Shown here: one piece after another, positions 46,456 through 54,838 of the stretch
Numbering within the stretch: the stretch's first letter is position 1
Layout: every line of letters begins with the position of its first letter
Source: JANQSP01 sp965226095
GTDB taxonomy: Bacteria; Bdellovibrionota; Bdellovibrionia; Bdellovibrionales; UBA1609
Length of the DNA: 64,000 nucleotides
Assembly (NCBI GenBank): GCA_965226095.1
Contig: OZ245336.1
Coordinates: 1,482,871 to 1,546,870, forward strand
Reading direction: 5' to 3'
Notes under the pieces: model-generated
What the model was told of the DNA's origin: nothing
The model's input: only the letters and a program-made list of their open reading frames with translations
Databases searched by the model: none
Position numbers and translations under genes: made by a program

Positions 46456-46482
46456 AAAACTAAAACCTATTATTTATATGTT

Positions 46483-47688
46483 CTATTTTCGTAAGTAATA
46501 ACTCCACTTCCCTCTGACTTTATTATGTTTAGAAAATATAAATTGATTGTGATTAGCACACAACAGTCTTAAGTTATCAGGCTCACTTGTGCCACCTAAC
46601 GAAAAAGGTTTAATGTGATCTATTTGCAACAAGTGATTGGATGAACATCTTCTTTTTGTCTTTGGACAAATATAAGTACACTGCCCCTGATCTCTCATCC
46701 ACACATGATGTCTCACTACTGAAGGAATATATCTTGTGTATTTTGAATGTTTTTTTGTTGTTTGTTCTAAAGAAGCTTTTTTGAATGTGCTTTTACTTTG
46801 TTTATTTAATTTTCGTTTAGGATCATATTTGTCTAAACCCAGTTCTGCTAGTAGTGTGAATAACTCTCCATAGGACATATTGGGATTTTTATGTGATAAG
46901 AGCTTTTTTAAATCTTCCAGGTTTTGCTGACAATTTTTGTCCAAAATTACTTTTATCTCTACTTTATCATTATTTATATCTCTAACTTTTTCTTTTGAAA
47001 TGGGAATTTCAGGATCTATCTCAAAAAGTGTCTTTTCCAACTCACGACTGGACTGACCTTCCGCTTTTTGTATTAAATCCAGTTTTTGAGTAGAATTTAA
47101 CTCCAAAGTGGTTTTATTTTTTTGCTTATCCTCTAATTTGTTCTCTTCTTTTTTGCCTTCATCCGCATTGTTATTAACGCACCCAGCTGCCGGCAGGTAA
47201 GTAGACTTAGAATCACACCCCTTTAAATTGCTTTCTTTAAGTGTTTTATCCTTCCTTCTCTTTTTCTCAAAAAAAGTTTGTAATTGAGAAGCTGTAGTTA
47301 AGTTTAAACTTCCACTTTTTATCTTTGGTGTGGCTTGTGGGATATCACGGCATAATCTCATAGCTTTAATTCTCCTATAAGCAGCACTGTGACTATAATC
47401 CAATTCCTTAATGGCATATTCAAATAGGCTAGGAAAACCTCTTTTAAGATAGAGCTTTCTACTTTCTATTTCCTGTAAGTGTTGCAGCACTTGGATATTG
47501 ATTTGTCTTTCTTTTTGAACCAGATTTTTTTGTGAAAGCAATTGGTCATTGCTGAGTTTTTTTAAATTTGTATTTATTTTTATTTCTGTACTTGTATTGA
47601 CTGGATTCCTGTCCCTGTTTTCACAGGGATAAACTTTTTTTTCGCAGGAATGACGACGTATATTTTGTTTTTCCTGTTGTATGTACAT
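46483..47688 (-). CDS. HNH endonuclease family protein carrying two repeat-derived insertions
   Basis: 401 aa. Start ATG 47688 with AGGAGGT at good spacing. The helical N-terminal domain (NDQLLSQKNLVQKERQIN; SLFEYAIKELDYSHSAAYRR) and C-terminal HNH domain (CTYICPKTKRRCSSNHLLQI, DHIKPFSLGGTSEPDNLR, CANHNQF) are typical of a family frequent in deltaproteobacteria. Residues about 10-33 (RRHSCEKKVYPCENRDRNP) and about 163-172 (TYLPAAGCV) are encoded by copies of the two intergenic repeats, both in frame. The linker between (about 170-230) is Lys/Glu-rich. DNA-cleaving function is likely; whether the insertions are tolerated is unknown. Confidence 0.85.
   Translation of the reverse strand: MYIQQEKQNIRRHSCEKKVYPCENRDRNPVNTSTEIKINTNLKKLSNDQLLSQKNLVQKERQINIQVLQHLQEIESRKLYLKRGFPSLFEYAIKELDYSHSAAYRRIKAMRLCRDIPQATPKIKSGSLNLTTASQLQTFFEKKRRKDKTLKESNLKGCDSKSTYLPAAGCVNNNADEGKKEENKLEDKQKNKTTLELNSTQKLDLIQKAEGQSSRELEKTLFEIDPEIPISKEKVRDINNDKVEIKVILDKNCQQNLEDLKKLLSHKNPNMSYGELFTLLAELGLDKYDPKRKLNKQSKSTFKKASLEQTTKKHSKYTRYIPSVVRHHVWMRDQGQCTYICPKTKRRCSSNHLLQIDHIKPFSLGGTSEPDNLRLLCANHNQFIFSKHNKVRGKWSYYLRK
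47184..47194 (+). repeat. CTGCCGGCAG element inside the HNH coding sequence
   Basis: ACGCACC-CAGCTGCCGGCAGG-TAAGTAG, the same element as at 37176 and 38599, read in frame on the minus strand as TYLPAAGCV of the HNH protein. Confidence 0.88.
47597..47657 (-). repeat. CCCTGTGAAAACAGGG-type repeat inside the HNH coding sequence
   Basis: About 60 bp matching the unit at 36346-36420 (CATTCCTGCGAA, then A-run, TTTATCCCTGTGAAAACAGGG, ending GGAATCCAGTCAA), minus one internal unit. It encodes residues about 10-33 of the HNH protein. Confidence 0.88.
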
Positions 47689-48000
47689 AAAAAATACCTC
47701 CTATGTTGTTACTGTTACCTTTATAAGGGAAAAACAATATAACATGGGTTTTTAAAAGAGATTTTTATAAGGGTGGAGCTTAGTTATAGCTTCAAGCTTT
47801 AAGGCACCTGATAGCTTCATAAATAGGTTGTTTTACTCTTAAGCTTTAAAAAACATTTAGATGATAGAAAAAAAGCAACCACGATGAAATATAAGCATCA
47901 AAAATCCTGTCAAGATTTTTTACAATAAGAACAGTGTGTAAATTAAATATACTAATTTTAATTTTTTTCATACATTAGTCTAAATTTTTACACATTTTTT
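47689..48000. other. Intergenic region with palindromic leader element copy 1
   Basis: 312 bp upstream of the HNH gene and the next plus-strand gene. An element at 47887-47945 contains the inverted repeat AAAAATCCTG-T-CAAGATTTTT (47900-47920) and recurs at 48643. I see no coding frame. Confidence 0.65.
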
Positions 48001-48149
48001 CAGAGTTTTTTTAATATAACCCTTTAGATTGAAACTAAGTAGGCCGATAAAGTTATGTCATGGAGGCAATCGAGAATATTCTGCAATTTATATATTATCG
48101 GAGTAAAAAAGAATCCGAAGTTTTAAAGCAGTTTTCATTTTTGAAAAAT
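48001..48149 (+). other. Second copy of the methyltransferase promoter and 5' coding end
   Basis: Aligns with 40861-41020: CAGAGTTTTT versus CAGTGTTTTT, AACCCTT, GCCGATAAA, then ATGGAGGCAA versus ATGGAAGCAA and ATCGGAGTAAAAA versus ATCGGAGCAAAAA, ending near TTTTCA..GAAAAATATGT. The ATG at 48060 corresponds to the pseudogene's ATG at 40928. This is therefore a truncated methyltransferase start left upstream of an unrelated secreted-protein gene, in frame with it. Confidence 0.7.
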
Positions 48150-48626
48150 ATGTTAGAAATAATAAAAATAATTTTAATATCAATATTACTTGTATTTAGC
48201 TTTAATAGCTACTCACTGTTAGCTTTAGATTGTAAAGATTTAAAAGGATTAAGTCTTAGAAATGAAAAATTTTCGAAGGACAGCTTTTCTAAGGCTCGTC
48301 TACTTATTACATTTTTTAGTAATAACAATAGTATGTTCTATAATTGGAATCAAAATACAGGAACTTTTGTTGATATGTGGAATAGCATTAAAGGATTTGA
48401 AGAATTAAAAGTTGTGCAAAGTAACTCTAATATGGCTTTAGGGTATTCAGTTAAAAATGGTTTAGAAGGTATAAGGATTCATTTTAAAAAGAAAACAGCT
48501 GTATATGCTAAACATGTAGCACCTCTTATTGATGGCTTTGGGACAGACGGTATTTATAAAATGAAGTGTATTGATGTAACACAAGAGTTACAACAGGTTA
48601 CAAAAAGTAGCAATAAGGAAAATTAA
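48150..48626 (+). CDS. Secreted protein of unknown function
   Basis: 158 aa from ATG 48150, which begins a signal peptide (MLEIIKIILISILLVFSF, then SYSLLA). The frame is open 30 codons further, to the ATG at 48060, but that part is derived from a methyltransferase gene. No good ribosome binding site precedes 48150, so a longer product with an internal signal anchor remains possible. The mature protein has two Cys (LDCKDLKG, KMKCIDV) and no recognised domain. It is followed at 48643 by a copy of the palindromic leader element. Confidence 0.6.
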   Translation: MLEIIKIILISILLVFSFNSYSLLALDCKDLKGLSLRNEKFSKDSFSKARLLITFFSNNNSMFYNWNQNTGTFVDMWNSIKGFEELKVVQSNSNMALGYSVKNGLEGIRIHFKKKTAVYAKHVAPLIDGFGTDGIYKMKCIDVTQELQQVTKSSNKEN

Positions 48627-48642
48627 AAAGAACGAATATAAA

Positions 48643-48700
48643 AAATATAAGCATCAAAAATCTTGTCAAGATTTTTTACTAGTAAAACAATGCGTAAATT
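48643..48700 (+). repeat. Palindromic leader element copy 2
   Basis: AAATATAAGCATCAAAAATC..., with the perfect inverted repeat AAAAATCTTG-T-CAAGATTTTT (48656-48676) followed by a T-run, then a region similar to copy 1 (GTAAATTAAAT). It is 756 bp from the first copy and precedes the next secreted-protein gene. It could act as an operator or a weak terminator. Confidence 0.7.
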
Positions 48701-48762
48701 AAATGTATAAATAATTTAAAGTTCTTTAAGATCATGTCAATATACTTATAAAGAGGTAAGTA

Positions 48763-49170
48763 ATGAAAATATCTGGAAAGATACTAATAACTGTATTGGC
48801 ATTGATTAGTGTATTTTATTTTTATGTCCAATTTCCAAAAAGTGCCTTTTATAGCAAAATTTTTTATAGGAAATGTGACTCCCATAAAACTGATCTTGAA
48901 CTTGAAAAACTTGGAAAACAATTTTCTGTTCTAACTGAAAACTGGGAAAACAATAAAAACCCTATAAATATAGATCATTATTTTAAAATGAAAGAAGCAG
49001 AAAAAGATCTTTTTAGTGCTGAACCATGCTTTGAAAAGATCAATAAAAAAATTAACAGTTTAGGTATAACAGATATGAAGAATGAAAGTCAGAGAGTAAA
49101 ATGTTTATTTACAAGGGAACTTATAAAGTGTTATAAAAAAGCGATTAAAATAATGCAGAGATATTTATAA
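48763..49170 (+). CDS. Membrane-anchored small protein of unknown function
   Basis: 135 aa, start ATG 48763 with GAGGT upstream. The hydrophobic N-terminus (ILITVLALISVFYFYVQF) is an anchor or signal. The rest is charged and helical with four Cys (RKCDSH, EPCFEK, VKCLFTRE, IKCYKKA), a pattern that allows two disulfides. No recognised family. The 3' end overlaps the convergent 49145 gene by 26 bp. Confidence 0.6.
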   Translation: MKISGKILITVLALISVFYFYVQFPKSAFYSKIFYRKCDSHKTDLELEKLGKQFSVLTENWENNKNPINIDHYFKMKEAEKDLFSAEPCFEKINKKINSLGITDMKNESQRVKCLFTRELIKCYKKAIKIMQRYL

Positions 49171-49366
49171 AAATTATCTTTGCTAATCGATCAATCTTTT
49201 TTATTTCATGAATAACTGCATCTAATCTGTTTTTAGTAGAGGCTTCTATCTCTAATCCATTATCAATAGGAAACCAATATACTCCCTCAATTTGTAAGCG
49301 CACATCCCCTAATTTGTTCTTATTATCAGGGTCAGGATAGTAATTTGCTCTATATCTTTTATCCAT
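49145..49366 (-). CDS. Small hypothetical cytoplasmic protein
   Basis: 73 aa. AAAGGAG stands 5 bp before the ATG, a strong start. The sequence mixes an acidic/Tyr N-terminus (RYRANYYPDPDNKNK) with a beta-alpha pattern (VRLQIEGVYWFPI, NRLDAVIHEIKKI). No recognised family. Convergent overlap with the anchored protein gene. Confidence 0.6.
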   Translation of the reverse strand: MDKRYRANYYPDPDNKNKLGDVRLQIEGVYWFPIDNGLEIEASTKNRLDAVIHEIKKIDRLAKIIFINISALF

Positions 49367-49440
49367 TATTTTCTCCTTTATTACTTAATGAAAGTAAGAA
49401 TTGTATTCATAAACTTATCAGTTGATCAAATATTTTTTTT
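49367..49440. other. Spacer before the repeat array
   Basis: AT-rich, no feature beyond the ribosome binding site of the 49145 gene. Confidence 0.5.
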
Positions 49441-49870
49441 AATGACTGGATTGCGGCTCAAGGCCGCAATGACAGGCGCATGCAGGAATGACGGTTGAGA
49501 CAGGAATGACGGGGTTACAGGAATGATGGGCTTGTAGTCACTAAGTAACTTTTTCTGGATTCCGGCTCAAGGCCGGAATGACGACTGAGGTAGGAATGAC
49601 AATTTGTTTTCTGGATTCCGGCTCAAGGCCGCAATGACAGCTTTACTGGATTGCGGCTCAAGGCCGCAATGACGAGTACACGCAGGAATGAAAGGTGGGT
49701 GCAGAAATGAAAAGTGGATTCCGGCTCAAGGCCGGAATGACGACTGAGGCAGGAATGAAAGGTGGATTGCGGCTCAAGGCCGGAATGACGAGCACGCGCA
49801 GGGATGAAAGGTGGATTGCGGCTCAAGGCAGGAATGAAAGGTGGATTGCGGCTCAAGGCCGGAATGACAA
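49441..49870 (-). repeat. Dense array of CATTCCGGCC-family palindromic repeats
   Basis: About ten units in orientation opposite to those near purD: CTGGATTCCGGCTCAAGGCC, or TTGCGGCTCAAGGCC, then GCAATGAC or GGAATGAC. Links such as AGGAATGAAAGGTG repeat as well. Stem bases vary pairwise (CCGG/CCGG, GCGG/CCGC), with a few mismatched arms (GCGG with GGCCGG at 49770-49787). Apparent short frames in it are repeat-derived. The array directly abuts the ftsK stop codon. Confidence 0.92.
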
Positions 49871-49874
49871 AGAA

Positions 49875-52163
49875 TTACTTTTGCTCTAGGACTTCGCGGG
49901 GTTTGCTGCCGCGGGCGGGGCCGATGATTCCTTCTTCTTCTAACCTGTCAATCAATCTCGCGGCTCTTGGATAACCTAAACCATACTTCCTCTGTAAATG
50001 GGAAACACTTACCTCTTTTAAATCAGATACATAATTAAATATTTCCATGTACTTCTCATCCTCCTGATCAGGAAACAGAGGCATCAAACCACCTTTGGAA
50101 GCCTTCTTCTCATTAAATAAAATGGGATAGGAAACTTTTCCCGCCTGCTTTTTCCAAAACTTCACAACTGCAATCAAATCTTTCTCCCGTACATAAGGAC
50201 CATGAAAACGCGTAGGCTGTGCCTGCCCAGGACCCAAGTAAAGCATGTCCCCCTGAGCTAACAATCTTTCCGCTCCACCCTCATCCAATATAATTCTTGA
50301 ATCAATCCTGGAAGACACTTTAAAACTAATACGACCTGGAATATTGGTTTTAATCAAACCCGTTACCACATCCTTCCTCGGACTCTGCATACATAAAATC
50401 AAATGCATTCCACAAGCCCTGGCCATCTGAGCCAAACGCACTACACAGTTCTCCACCTGATTTCTCTCAGGCCCACTCATCAAATCACCAAACTCCTCCA
50501 ACACCATACAAATATAAGGCTGAGGAGAAATGTAAAAACTCTCTTCCAGATTATCTATGGATGCTAACTCCTCCTGATAACTTTTAAGCTCTGACTTTTT
50601 TAAACTTTTTATTTTTTCATTAAAACTCTGTAAATCCCTCACCTGAAAATGCGCCAAAGAACGATAACGTTTTTCCATCTCCCTGATACACCAATGTAAA
50701 GCCGTGATCACCTTTTTGGATTCACACACCGGAGGCGCCAGCAAATGAGGAAGACCAGTAAATAAAGTTAAGTCTACACGCTTGGGATCCACCAACAACA
50801 ACCTTAGAGTTTCAGGAGAATGACGAAATAATAAACTGAGTAAAAACGACACCACAAAAACAGATTTACCGGAACCAGTAGAACCAGCCACCATGAGATG
50901 AGGAATTTTTCGCAAATCCACAACAGCCGGACGACCATTCACCTGACGACCTAAAACCAAAGGCAACAACATATCTTTTTGCCAAAACAAAGGATCATCA
51001 AGCAAATTTTTTAAATGAACCGTTTGTCTCTTGGCATGAGCCGTTTCAATTCCCACTACATCCCGCCCAGGAATGGGCGCAATGATTCGAATGGATTCAC
51101 TTTTTAAAGCAATCATTAAATCATCTTCCATCTGTGTAATGCGAGCAATTTTCACATGATCATCGGGTTTAAATTCAAATAATGTAATTATCGGTCCATA
51201 ATGAATCCTTGTAATTTCTCCGGAAATAGAAAACTGATCCAATTTTTTCCTTAAGCACTCCGCATCTTCCGCCAACTCAACCTCGTCCGGTTGCAAAGAA
51301 GCATAAGGAGGTGCTTGCAGTAATTTTGTTTCCGGAAATTTCCAGTCAATACTGACAGGCTCTTCAATTAATAAATTTAAATCCTCTTTAGAGTCTTCAT
51401 CGATGACAGAATCAGAGCCATACTCTTCCGGTGTAATCGTTAGATCATCTGATAGATCCAATTTTCCTTCTTCTGTATCCTGATCCAAATCCCAATACGA
51501 ATGCTCCGGATTACGCCACCTTCTTCCACTCACCACAGAAATAAGTGTATGAATACCATTCACACAAACAGACACCCCTTTTTGTGAATAAAATATAAGT
51601 CCCTGTCCGGAGTGTTTTAAAAACTTTAAGCTATTTAAAAAAACAACAAAGGGAGGGCTTTTCGTATAGATTGTCAGTAACATCAAAAAACTGAACCACA
51701 ACAAAACAAACAAACCAAAGAAATGCAGATAAGGTTCCGCTCGCTGTACAACTGTTTTCCCTAAAATTCCACCGGAGGCAATATAACCTTGAAAAAATGT
51801 TTTTCCATACTCCGGTAGATGTAACTCCACCAAAGAAGAACAAGTCACCAAAGTGAGGCTGACAAAAAACCACTTTTTCCAAGCACTCACATTTAAGTCT
51901 TTTCTCTGAAAAGCCGCCATGGAATTTTTAAAAGCTGTTAACACCAATACCCATGCCCCATGACCAAACATCTGATAAAAGATATCCGCTATAAAAGAAC
52001 CTAAATAACCACACTTGTTTTGCACCAGGCCAGTAGAACCAATAGAGTTAAAAGAAGGATCCATGGGATTGTAGCTACTCATAGCCAGTGCTAGAAAAAG
52101 ACCTGTCGCCAGCCAAAAAAGACCGGCTATATCTGCCCGATAACCATATAAAGCTTTTTTCAT
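49875..52163 (-). CDS. ftsK: DNA translocase FtsK/SpoIIIE
   Basis: 762 aa from ATG 52163 (MKKALYGYRADIAGLFWLA); the frame is open to 52223, which would put 20 residues before the usual N-terminus. Four membrane helices lie in the first 200 residues. An acidic linker, the alpha/beta motor domain (Walker A VAGSTGSGKS, Walker B ICMVLEEFGDL) and a C-terminal gamma winged helix (VSVSHLQRKYGLGYPRAARL) follow. It pumps DNA at the septum during division. Divergent from dnaB with 110 bp between. The stop lies 4 bp from the repeat array. Confidence 0.95.
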   Translation of the reverse strand: MKKALYGYRADIAGLFWLATGLFLALAMSSYNPMDPSFNSIGSTGLVQNKCGYLGSFIADIFYQMFGHGAWVLVLTAFKNSMAAFQRKDLNVSAWKKWFFVSLTLVTCSSLVELHLPEYGKTFFQGYIASGGILGKTVVQRAEPYLHFFGLFVLLWFSFLMLLTIYTKSPPFVVFLNSLKFLKHSGQGLIFYSQKGVSVCVNGIHTLISVVSGRRWRNPEHSYWDLDQDTEEGKLDLSDDLTITPEEYGSDSVIDEDSKEDLNLLIEEPVSIDWKFPETKLLQAPPYASLQPDEVELAEDAECLRKKLDQFSISGEITRIHYGPIITLFEFKPDDHVKIARITQMEDDLMIALKSESIRIIAPIPGRDVVGIETAHAKRQTVHLKNLLDDPLFWQKDMLLPLVLGRQVNGRPAVVDLRKIPHLMVAGSTGSGKSVFVVSFLLSLLFRHSPETLRLLLVDPKRVDLTLFTGLPHLLAPPVCESKKVITALHWCIREMEKRYRSLAHFQVRDLQSFNEKIKSLKKSELKSYQEELASIDNLEESFYISPQPYICMVLEEFGDLMSGPERNQVENCVVRLAQMARACGMHLILCMQSPRKDVVTGLIKTNIPGRISFKVSSRIDSRIILDEGGAERLLAQGDMLYLGPGQAQPTRFHGPYVREKDLIAVVKFWKKQAGKVSYPILFNEKKASKGGLMPLFPDQEDEKYMEIFNYVSDLKEVSVSHLQRKYGLGYPRAARLIDRLEEEGIIGPARGSKPREVLEQK

Positions 52164-52273
52164 TAGTAAACAGTTTAAAAAAAGCTTGGAAAGAACAAAA
52201 GTCCATTTTATTAAAAACTTCAATTGTGCTACATTGGCAAAACCAAATCACACCAAATAAGGAATATAATAGA

Positions 52274-53644
52274 ATGAACTCAGAGAAAAGCTTCCCTAAT
52301 TTACCCTCTGCTTTGGAAGCAGAACGATTTATACTGGGAACCTTACTCACCAATGGACAGGAAACATGGGATGAAGTGATGGAAATTCTTAAACCTGAGG
52401 ATTTTTATAAAACTTCCCATAAGGAAATATTTTCCTGCATGGAAAAACTACATAAAACCGGTGGAACAGGTGATGTACTGCTCCTATCTGACGAACTGAA
52501 AAAAGCACAAAAACTGGACAGTATAGGAGGAGATATCTATCTGGTGGATCTGGTAAAAGAAAGTACCTCTTCTGTCAGCGCTGCTGACTGTGCAAAAATT
52601 ATCCGCGAAAAACATGTTTTAAGAAAAATTATTCATTTATGTGCTGGTTTCAGTCAGAAAGCCTTTAGTCAAAACTACGATCAGCTGGATGCATTTCTTG
52701 ATTCCTTGGAAAGAGACCTCTTCCAATTCACAGATAAACTGCAAGATCATCAACTTTTACCAGTGAATGACCTTATTAAAGATAGCCTGGATAAACTGGA
52801 AGATCTTCATCACAAGAAACTCAGTGTCACAGGAGTATCCTCCTCTTTTACAGAATTAGACCACCTAACATCCGGTTTTCAGCCAGGAGAATTGACGATT
52901 ATCGCCGCCCGCCCCTCTATGGGAAAAACAGCTCTCAGCCTAAATATGGCTCTATCAGCCAGCTTAAATAAAAAAACTATAGCCTTCTTCTCAGTTGAGA
53001 TGGCCAAAGAACAAATTCTCATGCGGCTTCTTTCTCTAGCTGGCAAAGTGCCTTTATCCAACTTAAGAACCGGACAAATTGCCTCTTCAGAATGGGATCA
53101 ATTAGTGCACGCCGCATCAAAACTGAGTGAAACACAATTCTTTATTGATGATTCTTCAGCTCTTTCTCCTTTTGACATACGTTCCCGAGCCAGAAGAATG
53201 AAAGCTCGTTACGGCCTTGATCTTCTCATTGTAGATTATCTCCAGTTAATGACCTTAAAATCCTCTATGGAAAGCCGGGAAAGAGAAGTATCTGAAATTT
53301 CCCGTTTATTAAAGGCAATGGCCAAAGAACTGGAAATTCCAGTGATCGCCTTATCCCAACTTAATCGTGGAGTGGAAGGACGTACCAATCGTCGTCCTCT
53401 GCTATCAGATTTACGAGAAAGCGGCTCCATTGAACAGGACGCAGATGTGATCATGATGCTTTATCGAGATGATTATTACAACAGCAACAGTGATAAAAAA
53501 GGCCAAGCTGATCTTATTTTAAGTAAACAAAGAAATGGTCCCACCGGTACTGTCCACCTAAGATGGAATCCTATTTATGGTGCATTTGAAAATTTTATTC
53601 CCATGGAAGAAGAAATGGCGGCGCCGCCACCCACACCGTTTTAA
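52274..53644 (+). CDS. dnaB: Replicative DNA helicase
   Basis: 456 aa from ATG 52274 (AAGGA upstream); the frame extends to 52088, but that would overlap ftsK. N-terminal domain PNLPSALEAERFILGTLL, linker, RecA-like core with Walker A ARPSMGKTAL, DYLQL and the end motif ILSKQRNGPTGTVHLRW. It unwinds DNA at the fork. Converges with rplI, sharing 4 bp. The dnaB-rplI-rpsF neighbourhood is common in bacteria, usually in one orientation. Confidence 0.97.
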   Translation: MNSEKSFPNLPSALEAERFILGTLLTNGQETWDEVMEILKPEDFYKTSHKEIFSCMEKLHKTGGTGDVLLLSDELKKAQKLDSIGGDIYLVDLVKESTSSVSAADCAKIIREKHVLRKIIHLCAGFSQKAFSQNYDQLDAFLDSLERDLFQFTDKLQDHQLLPVNDLIKDSLDKLEDLHHKKLSVTGVSSSFTELDHLTSGFQPGELTIIAARPSMGKTALSLNMALSASLNKKTIAFFSVEMAKEQILMRLLSLAGKVPLSNLRTGQIASSEWDQLVHAASKLSETQFFIDDSSALSPFDIRSRARRMKARYGLDLLIVDYLQLMTLKSSMESREREVSEISRLLKAMAKELEIPVIALSQLNRGVEGRTNRRPLLSDLRESGSIEQDADVIMMLYRDDYYNSNSDKKGQADLILSKQRNGPTGTVHLRWNPIYGAFENFIPMEEEMAAPPPTPF

Positions 53645-54234
53645 GATTTTGATTTTGTTTCCTGTGACTGTGCTTCCACTGGGGTTTTTTCTGTTTCTTC
53701 TGATGAAGTATCAGCTATTTTCTTAAAAAACTTCGCTATTTTACTTGATTTTTTACCTTCTTCAGCATGTTCTGCTGTCTTCTTTACAGAAAGAACAGGA
53801 ATAATATTTATGGTGATCTCTGTTTTTAAATCACCACCCATATCCACCGACACCTGGTGCTCACCAACTACCTTCAAAGGTTTTTCCAGTTTAATAGCTC
53901 TCTTATCCACTTCATAGTTTTGCTCTTCCAGCTTTTTGGAAATTGCAAACGCAGAGACCGAACCAAACAAGCGACCCGCTGTATCCGCCTCTTTTTTAAA
54001 ATCCAACTTTAAACCCTTAATTTTTGCAACCAAAGCCTCTCTCAAACTTAAAGCTTTCTTTTTTTTAGCTTCAATTAATTGTTTTTGATGTTGCACCTGC
54101 GCCTTTGTCCCAGTTCTGACAGGCATGGCCCATTTTTTAGGAAATAAAAAATTACGAGCATAACCAGCTTTTACAGAAACAATATCTCCAGTATAACCCA
54201 AACTTTTAACATCTTTTTGCAAAATCACCTGCAT
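53641..54234 (-). CDS. rplI: 50S ribosomal protein L9
   Basis: 197 aa versus about 150 in most bacteria. The N-terminal domain (MQVILQKDVKSLGYTGDIVS, AGYARNFLFPK) and central helix are typical, as is the C-terminal domain (LFGSVSAFAISKKLEEQNYE). After about residue 148 there is an extra 50-residue tail rich in Lys, Ser and Glu. It lies 2 bp after rpsF; rpsR, normally between them, is absent. Confidence 0.96.
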   Translation of the reverse strand: MQVILQKDVKSLGYTGDIVSVKAGYARNFLFPKKWAMPVRTGTKAQVQHQKQLIEAKKKKALSLREALVAKIKGLKLDFKKEADTAGRLFGSVSAFAISKKLEEQNYEVDKRAIKLEKPLKVVGEHQVSVDMGGDLKTEITINIIPVLSVKKTAEHAEEGKKSSKIAKFFKKIADTSSEETEKTPVEAQSQETKSKS

Positions 54235-54236
54235 AT

Positions 54237-54743
54237 TTATACTCTTTCTGGCCTTCTATCATCTGGTCTTCTATCATTTGGTCTTCTATCATCTGGTCTT
54301 CTATCATCTGGTCTTCTATCAAATGAGGAGCCCATTTTTTTTCTCTGCTGAAGACGGGTTAACCTCTCTTTCTCTTTTTTAAGAGAGTTCTCTACACTTT
54401 GTCTAAACTGCTCTAAATGCTCTTTTAATGAACGCCGAGGATGCAGTTTTTCAAAATGATGATAAATGCTTTGATCCTGCATTTTTATAATTCTTGTTAA
54501 CTCAGTCACTACACCAGCATCACCGTTAAAGGAAAAATGAAAATAGAGACCTTGTGAATAACCTTTTGTATTATGATTAGCTAATTTTCTTAAGCCCCAA
54601 GTGTCTACATGATGAACACTCCCTTTAAACTGTACGATAATTTCCTTAATTTTTTGAAAAAAACCATTTTGTTGTTCCTGACTCATATCAGGAGCCATAA
54701 CTAAGATAGATTCATAAGCAGGAATCGAGTCAATTTTGTTCAC
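54237..54743 (-). CDS. rpsF: 30S ribosomal protein S6
   Basis: 168 aa from GTG 54743, which has AAAGGAT at the right distance. The frame runs 11 codons further up but lacks a start context. The S6 core is complete (YESILVMAPDMSQEQQ, VDTWGLRKLANHNTKGYSQG, MQDQSIYHHFEK). The C-terminus adds about 60 residues: a Lys/Arg helix and five DRRP(D/N)D-type repeats. S6 binds 16S rRNA with S18; the missing rpsR must be elsewhere. Confidence 0.94.
   Translation of the reverse strand: MNKIDSIPAYESILVMAPDMSQEQQNGFFQKIKEIIVQFKGSVHHVDTWGLRKLANHNTKGYSQGLYFHFSFNGDAGVVTELTRIIKMQDQSIYHHFEKLHPRRSLKEHLEQFRQSVENSLKKEKERLTRLQQRKKMGSSFDRRPDDRRPDDRRPNDRRPDDRRPERV
54246..54320 (-). repeat. 15-bp tandem repeat in the rpsF 3' end
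   Basis: About five copies of GGTCTTCTATCATCT, encoding the pentapeptide RRPDD (one copy RRPND), before the stop codon. Such arrays change copy number easily. Confidence 0.88.
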
Positions 54744-54838
54744 TTTTTTTATCCTTTCGTCAAATTTTTTTAACACAGAGAGTTTAAATCAGCAAGTCTT
54801 CTTAGAGTATCTCTGTACTTTTTAGTATAATACCAAAA

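Noticed and set aside
49441..49870. CRISPR-like regular repeat array
   Set aside because: Units are palindromes of variable spacing with spacers that are themselves repeated, and no cas genes are nearby.
49623..49889. Short open frames within the repeat array
   Set aside because: Peptides are direct translations of the palindromic repeats, without start signals.
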